Positions 57,770 through 64,000 of a DNA stretch of 64,000 nucleotides are shown one piece after another. The position numbers were made by a program, and so were the translations under genes. The notes beneath the pieces were generated by a model. It ran no database searches, was not told the origin of the DNA, and worked only from the letters and a program-made list of their open reading frames with translations. Source of the DNA: Mytilus trossulus (lineage: Eukaryota; Mollusca; Bivalvia; Mytilida; Mytilidae); NCBI RefSeq assembly GCF_036588685.1, contig NC_086378.1, positions 48,850,686-48,914,685 on the forward strand, given 5' to 3'. Each line of letters opens with the position of its first letter. The first letter of the stretch is position 1.

Positions 57770-59536
57770 CTATTTTTTAGCTATGAAAGAATAAAGCACG
57801 ATCGGAAGAACAACTATAACAAACACTATCCCCCCACCCAATAGATAAATTGGAGGTTTCAAAATGTCCACTTTATTTTCACATAACTCGTTGAGGCCAT
57901 CAATGGTAGCATCATGTTTTGACTTAATGAAGTCGTAATTTGCACAGATCTTGTTGAGTTTTTCCTCTGATATAACAGGCTTCATGCAAAAATGCAGTAG
58001 TATGGCCATAAAAAGCACCTGGATAGTGATCAGAAGCAATAAGCTTGCAAAGCCAAGTCCTGATGATGCTGGTGGTTGACCTCCTATTCCAGGGACTTGT
58101 CTAGGACCTGGTTGTCTTTGTGGTGGAACTGGCTTTGCCCCTTCTTTAGATTCACCTGGTATATCTGTTTGTGGAGAGAAATAACCTGGACGGGCTTCAG
58201 AGTTTGTAACTTCCAATGCATTACTGAAAACCTGTAATATAAAATTATTGTTATTGTATTCACATGACATGTACTCCTTATCATTATTATCTTTTTTATG
58301 ATACCTGAATTATCAAAAGTATTAAAGTAATAAATAAAATAAGTAAAATGATGATCAGCATTTACTTTTCATCTATTAAATGAAACATACCTAGAAAATC
58401 CAATTGCATGAGTTTGTTATCTATTTATATTTCTGTATTCATGTTTATATTGCTGATATGACCCTTAGCAGTCAACTCGATAGCTTATCAGATGGCGTCA
58501 GACTAATATACACACAAAACAAAGATACATATTATCAAGCTTATGACTTTAAATTGTTTGTGTTATACTTTTTTATAATTTGGATATATATATACATTTA
58601 AGTGTGTTGTTTTAATTAATAAACATGATTTTGACATGCAACGTTCCTTTAAAAAATCATTATTTCCACAAAACAATATCAGTAAAACAAAGGGGATATC
58701 TGTGTTCCAATTGAGTAAATATTGCCTTGTAACTACTAAAGTGTTGCACAGTAAACCAAATTTTACTTGTTTACAGAAGGGGATGGTAAGGGGATGGTGG
58801 AAGGGTGGACTGATGTAGATTCTTCTTATATTTTTTATTCAATAAGAGTAAAATGCAAAAAAAAAGATTTAAAGATTTAAAAAAAAAAGTTAGCAGAAAC
58901 AAATGTTATTTATGAATCATTTCAAAAACATACTTTTTTCTTCTAAAACTGGATTTATTCAACATTAAAATCAAACACTTCTTTGGTTTTAATACATTAC
59001 TATTCCTAGACTAATCAGGCACCTAACCTTTGTCATCAGTTAAAGAACATTATAAGACCATCAATCTGTGCTATGAATCAAAATATATACTGTAATTCAG
59101 AAATTATTGCCATGTTTAAATTATTGTGAAAAATGCGACAGGATTATAAGCGCAATAACAATGAATAATTTTAACTCTTGTTTTGAAACTTTTATATGAA
59201 TCAAACAGGATTTTTCTCAATATCGTAAAAATTCAAATTGCATTTTAGTCTTGAATGACAATATCACAATAAAAAATGCACGCAATAATGTTAGAATTTA
59301 CAGTAAACCACTAACCTGTGTCATCAGTTTAAGAGCATGAACATCAATCTGGGGTACGACTGAAAACATATAATCCATTTTCTTATCGATATCTTCACAA
59401 TAATTCTTCAACCTAGCGAAGCGATTTTTCGGTATTCCAAGATGTTTTCTGAATTCAGTCTCTCTCTTCTCCACTTTTGTATTGGTTCTTCCATTAAACT
59501 TGTCAGCTTTTGTCATAACACCAAATATTGGAATAC
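57770..59536 (-). CDS. GTPase-like gene B, last two coding exons (partial)
   Basis: Paralogue of gene A. Exons 59536-59316 (221 nt, exactly the same length and phase as in A) and 58231-57770 (462 nt, 153 residues plus stop). The first begins GIPIFGVMTKADKF with the G4 motif TKAD; the second has the proline/glutamine-rich linker, TM1 (GFASLLLLITIQVLFMAILL) and TM2 (LGGGIVFVIVVLPIVLYSF). Both exons are open, with intact splice sites, and substitutions relative to A look conservative, suggesting a functional gene. Exons with the P-loop and G3 are not found between 59540 and 64000 on the minus strand. They lie beyond the window or are missing, in which case this would be a 5'-truncated duplicate. 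Confidence 0.8.
59025..59095 (-). pseudogene. Relic of a duplicated GTPase exon end
   Basis: acctttgtcatcagttaaag, then accatcaatctgtgctatga matches the 3' end of the TKSD/TKAD exon at 59316-59375 and 30532-30590, with indels. It lies in the intron between the two exons of gene B. No open frame remains. Confidence 0.7.
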
Positions 59537-59554
59537 CTAAACATACAATTTTAT

Positions 59555-60118
59555 AAGGTGATTTTACTATTAATATCAGTAATACAATGTACTTTGATCA
59601 TATGTGTATGTTTTGCAATATTAATGACCTCATTAATGTTTACTTAATATAATTTTCAATAAGATTTATATCAGGTACCTGTTCTCGTCTTCATGTTGAG
59701 TGAAATAAATTGTAGAGTAAGTCTTTCAACATTTTGTGAATCACTTAAATTAGGCGAGTGACATTTTTAGAAAAGACGTCTAGTTAACCACTTTAATGCA
59801 CCCACCTAACACACGGCTGAATTTTTTACAAGTGATAGATGAATATCCGAAATTTCATTTTTTGCCTGGTCGTAAAAAAATCGTACGGTGCAATTTTTGT
59901 AAAAATTGATCTAAAATCGAGAAATCTTTTCAAAATTAAAAGTTACCACCTGTATTTCAACGTAAATTAATAGTTTTAAACTTCTCTTTTTTTATAAATG
60001 AAATGCATTGATTTTTAGCGCATTGCATATTTAAGTATTATCAAATAGTTTATAAAAAATAATATTGTGTTTTTTTGCATAAAAAAAATCATTTTTGTAA
60101 CAATTTTGTCATTATTTC
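59555..60118. other. No gene seen
   Basis: AT-rich sequence upstream of the TKAD exon of gene B. No exon matching gene A exons 1 or 2 was found. Confidence 0.5.
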
Positions 60119-61200
60119 AACCAGATGCTCCGCAGGGCGTAGCTTTATACGACCGCAGAGGTTGAACCCTGAACGGTTAGGGCAAGTATGGACACAACAT
60201 TCAAGCTGGATTCAGCTCTAAATTTGGATTGTGATTAAATAGTTGACACAGCATAGGTTTCTGACACAGAATGAATGTGTTCTAATGAACTTAAAATTTT
60301 TGTTTTCTCTTAGAGCAATTCACTATGCTGTTGAATATTAATCCTATGAAAACGGGACCAAAAGTTAAGAATCTACATACACAGTTAGAATCGGCATATC
60401 AAAGAACCCCAATTATTCAATTTTGATGAAATAAACATGATAAAACAAAGTTGAATTTTGGACCCTTTGGGCCCCTTATTCCTAACCTGTTGGGACCAAA
60501 ACTCCCAAAATCAATACCAACCTTCCTTTTATGGTCATAAACCTTGTGTTTAAATATTATAGATTTCTATTTACTCATACTAACGAATTATGGTGCGAAA
60601 ACCAAGAAAAATGCTTATTTGGGTCCCTTTTTGGCCCCTAATTCCTAAACTGTTCGAACCTAAACTCCCAAAATCAATACCAACCTTCCTTTTGTGGTCA
60701 TAAACATTGTGTTTAAATTTCATTGATTTCTATTTACTTTAACTAAAGTTATTGTGCGAAAACCAAGAATAATGCTTATTTGGACTCTTTTTTGGCCCTT
60801 TATTCCTAAACTGTTGAAACCAAAACTCCCAAAATCAATCCCAACCTTTCTTTTGTGGTCATAAACCTTGTGTCAGAATTTCATAGATTTCTATTAACAT
60901 AAACTAAAGTTATAGTGCGAAAACCAAGAAAATGCTTATTTGGGCCCTTTTTGGCCCCTAATTCCTAAAATATTGGGACCAAAACTCCCAAAATCAATAC
61001 CAACCTTCCTTTTGTGGTCATAAACCTTGTGTTAAAATTTCATAGATTTCTATTCACTTTTACTAAAGTTAGAGTGCGAAAACTAAAAGTATTCGGACGA
61101 CGACGACGACAACGACAACGACAACGACGACGCAGACGACGACGCCAACGTGATAGCAATATACGACGAAATTTTTTTCAAATTTTGCGGTCGTATAAAA
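60119..61200 (-). repeat. 'tatacgaccgc' family, copy 3
   Basis: Starts ccagatgctccgcagggcgt, ctttatacgaccgcagaggt and ends tttgcggtcgtataaaaa. Four units with accaaaactcccaaaatcaa and taccaaccttccttttgtgg. A (gac)n run lies at 61096-61150. Confidence 0.85.
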
Positions 61201-61260
61201 ACCGACCACTTCTTTTCTATTTCTTTCAGTGGTTTTTTTCTTATTTGATCTTATTTTAAA

Positions 61261-61736
61261 GCTGAATCATATCTAATAATTATTCTTAGTTCATAACTAA
61301 TTTGATACATATTGTTTTAGCTGTATTTTTCTGTATTTTTTGCATTTTTACGCACTCATCAATATTCCACCGCAATTACGGAATTCATTTTGTCCGTTTT
61401 CATTTCTTCACCTGTATATTATAATCATTTATTCGTGAAGAAGGAGCATGTCAATTTGACAAAACTCACGATACCAATTGAAATATAAATTTCTTAAATT
61501 GATTGAATAAAGGATGTAAAATTAATGAATTTATTACATTAAAAAAAATAGTGTTTTATAGAGGTATTTGATAAGTATTAGTTAAATATACCTCAGTTAT
61601 TGTGACACAGTAATAGAAAAATAATTAACGGGAACAACTCTAGTATTTTTCCGGACAATGTCAAACTTGACGTGTATTCCTGTTAAACTAACCCCTCCTG
61701 CTGCTAAAAAGGCAGACTGTCCATTGACTGGCAACG
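61261..61736. other. Upstream flank of the PIN-like gene, nothing recognised
   Basis: AT-rich. No clear promoter element, TIR or splice site that would extend the gene upstream. Confidence 0.4.
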
Positions 61737-63845
61737 ATGTATCGTTTGTCAAGTATTTACGACAGAGCGGCTATGTTTTCCAGCTGCAAAGGGAAAAACA
61801 ACTTTCTTTCTGCCGTAAATAAAAGGAAGGACACCGTTTATAGGAGACTTGTTGATGAATACAAAACGGTCGAGGAAGCACCACTTGATGGAATAAAATA
61901 TCATAAAAGCTGTTATAAAGCATTTACAAGTAAACAAAATTTGACCACATTTGCAGACAAAAATTCAACAGGACAATCTACATCTTCCTGTACAAAAATA
62001 CCCTAAGGCTTGTGCAAAGATGATACTCAGTCTACCATATTGACACGATCTAGATTGCCTGAGATAGATCGGATGGTTTGCATATTTTGTAAATACAAAT
62101 CGTTTAGGCAAGATAAAAAAATTACGCAAGATATCATCGGCCGAAAGAATCCAATGCATTATGCGTACTGCAAAAATATATCCGACAGTGAAATGGTTTT
62201 GAAAATAAAATCAGAGATGTTTGCTCTAAATGCTTTATACCACTCAGCTTGCATCACAAAATATTTGTTGAGAAATCCAATTAAATTTGAAATTGAAGAA
62301 CCTTTAAAGTCAGAGCATGAAAGTGCCTTTGTTGAATTTGAATAGAAGCTTCTATGGGCCCATTCAACGCTCTAATATAAAGACGTTTTCAGATATGAAC
62401 AAAAAAACAAAGTTAAAATGCAGATCAGGTGAGACAGTTCAAGGTAACATCAACCCAGAGCTCATAGTACTAGCACTGACGAAATGCAGAGATGATGTTA
62501 CCGTTGAAAAATTGCTCTCTTTCCCTATTGGACCCATACCCACTTCTCTTTTTCATGTCGATGGAACGATGCGAAAATGTGTTAAATCTGATCTTGCACA
62601 TGAGCTTGAACGCGAAATATGTCCATCTTTTAATCTTCCAGCATTTGACCCATCACTCACGGTTGTGATTAGGGATGGCATGGCTATTCGTTAGATGTGA
62701 AAATGTTTTCTAGTTTTGGTGATTTGCTTGATTTCTATTTGAAGCAGCTGTCAACTCTCTTTCAGTCGGCATCAACAATTGTAGATGTGTTTGATAGGTA
62801 TGACATACCAGACTCTATCAAATCGACTGAAAGGGAACGTCGGTCTCAAGCAGCTGGTGGACACAGGGTCTATCATGTAAATGAAGGAAGCAGTATCCCC
62901 GACTGGAAAAAAATTCTGGCAAACAAAAGAAATAAACAAGCTTTGGTCTGCTTCATCAGGGAATTTATTTCAAAATCTTATTGTGCAAGTTAAACACACT
63001 GCCTGTCGGACAAACATTATTTCTGGCAGGCACTTTCCCAAATCCAGAAATCGTAAAAAAATAACTAACGATCAAATAACTGACTGTACCAGCTTATTTA
63101 GCACACAAGAGGAAGCCGACACAAGACTAGTTTTACATGCCCTTCATGCTGACGAACACTTTAAGATGTGTAATGTAAGAGGGAGAACGATTGTTAAATG
63201 TTCTGACACTGATGTTTTAGTTCTCGCTGTGCATTACTTCCCTCGGATGCTTAACACGGATATTTTTTTTTTTTTATTTGTTTTTCAGTAGTCAGGCTTT
63301 TACAATCCCTTTACATCACCACCTGACCATGGTGTTAAGAGGTTTGATATATATATATACAACAAAAAATTGACTACATTTTTTTCTTCTAATGTGAATA
63401 TATATTATTTAAATATTAACATTATAATAAAAAGTGGAAAAGAGACAATCACGCACACATACACACACTCTCGCACTTAACACGGATATGGCTATACATG
63501 GGTGCTGTCACTAGTGGTAAGGATGGTAGGCGATACATCCCAGTGCATGAGCTGTGTAGTTCCCTTACAAACATTACCCGTGAAATACTACCAGCAGCTC
63601 ATGCTCTTACTGGTTGTGACACCACATCAAGTCTTTTTGGCATTGGGAAAAAGTCTGTGTTTAAGCTTTTAAAGTCGTCATCTGCCGAACTGGCGGGTCT
63701 ATCACAGCTAGGTAACTCAGATATTGATACCTCCATCTGTGTTGCCAGAAAACTTGTATCTAAGTTGTATGATACAAAAGGCAAATATAAGTCAAGTCAC
63801 CATGATTTGAACAAGTTACGTGTTAGACTTGCAACTAGCAAATAA
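61737..63845 (+). pseudogene. Broken gene: Cys/His domains plus PIN/FEN1-like nuclease domain
   Basis: A single protein in several frames. N-terminal Cys/His blocks: FSSCKGKNNF with YHKSCYKAF (61737-62006), then VCIFCKYKSF with YHSACITKYL (62010-62345). A middle region (62317-62694 and 62697-62993) has no known motif to me. The C-terminal part has EEADTRLVLHALHA (63110), KCSDTDVLVLAV (63200), and HALTGCDTTSSLFGIGKKSV (63600). The spacing of E..D, D.D and G.D followed by GIGKK matches the FEN1/XPG pattern of acidic residues before a helix-hairpin-helix-like GIGPK. Breaks: frameshifts near 62006, 62330, 62694 and 62980, an inserted element at 63264-63475 and a one-base loss just after it. It resembles a repeated protein of molluscs and cnidarians. 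The PIN-like assignment is my inference. Confidence 0.75.
63264..63475 (-). mobile_element. Retroposed insert with 14-bp target duplication
   Basis: Perfect direct repeats cttaacacggatat at 63250-63263 and 63476-63489 flank a 212-bp insert that begins with a T-run on the plus strand (63263-63277), i.e. an A tail on the minus strand. A (ca)n-like stretch is at its other end. Features match L1-type or LINE-mobilised retroposition. It splits the PIN-like coding region between NTD and the next block. Confidence 0.88.
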
Positions 63846-64000
63846 AATTGAGAATGGAAATGGGGAATGTGTCAAAGAGACAACAACCCGACCAAATAAA
63901 AAATCAACAGCAGAAGGTCACCAACAGGTCTTCAATGTAGCGAGAAATTACCGCACCCGGAGGTGTCCTTCAGCTGGCACCTAAACAAATATATACTAGT
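63846..64000 (-). repeat. Dispersed repeat, gagaatggaaatgggg family
   Basis: Starts ttgagaatggaaatgggg directly after the stop of the PIN-like frame, with agagacaacaacccgacc, caccaacaggtcttcaatgt, and cttcagctggcacctaaac. Same orientation as 12076-12205. Probably continues beyond the window. Confidence 0.8.

Larger units (their letters stand above)
53690..59550 (-). repeat. Segmental duplication, copy B
   Basis: Direct tandem copy of 26020-30790, about 27.7 kb away. It carries the last two coding exons and the long 3' flank. Insertions relative to copy A include a (cggacgaa)n-type block at about 54625-54670 and about 1.2 kb at 56450-57650. Confidence 0.85.

Noticed and set aside
61014..61259. 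Arg/Gln-rich open frame
   Set aside because: Made by the (gac)n microsatellite at the end of a repeat copy.

Overview
The window is AT-rich, intron-rich eukaryotic nuclear DNA, dominated by transposon-derived repeats. Split genes with GT/AG introns, metazoan protein families and many repeat families that I associate with mussels and other bivalves point to a marine bivalve mollusc, probably a mytilid. The species call is inference from recalled repeat families. I see no bacterial or organellar signature.

Layout. (1) 1-4450: a minisatellite edge, then a degraded 5'-truncated LINE on the minus strand, itself interrupted by a 726-bp hAT-type MITE with a perfect 8-bp target duplication. (2) 4451-16827, plus strand: a complete eight-exon gene for a DHHC palmitoyltransferase of the ZDHHC3/7 type. 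All exon phases agree and give 265 residues. Its introns are packed with MITEs, two tRNA-like SINEs, a LINE fragment and two tandem duplications that copied splice-site regions: a 3' splice site with its exon start present five times at 79-bp period, and a 5' splice site present twice. (3) 16828-26000: 3' UTR, a palindromic MITE, a piggyBac-like TTAA element, a second 9-bp-TSD element and several tandem-structured repeat families. (4) 26020-35850, minus strand: a GTPase-like gene (P-loop, DMKG, TKSD) with two C-terminal membrane segments, most like the IFI44 family. (5) 36000-43380: mostly repeats, including a foldback element whose inverted arms carry minisatellite arrays. (6) 43384-46140: a LINE fragment and a second reverse-transcriptase fragment of another class. 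(7) 46769-50377: a 3.6-kb element with about 285-bp inverted termini nested inside another repeat. (8) 53690-59550: a tandem segmental copy of the 3' half of the GTPase gene with its long 3' flank. (9) 61737-63845, plus strand: a broken gene for a zinc-ligand plus PIN/FEN1-like protein, interrupted by a retroposed insert with a 14-bp duplication.

The two host gene families are unrelated in position and strand. The palmitoyltransferase is a housekeeping Golgi or membrane enzyme. The GTPase pair looks like part of an expanding, possibly immune-related family. The most unusual items are the exon-boundary tandem array in the ZDHHC gene, the duplicated GTPase-membrane-anchor gene with a paralogous empty site for a TTAA element, the nested large inverted-repeat element, and the PIN-like repetitive gene.
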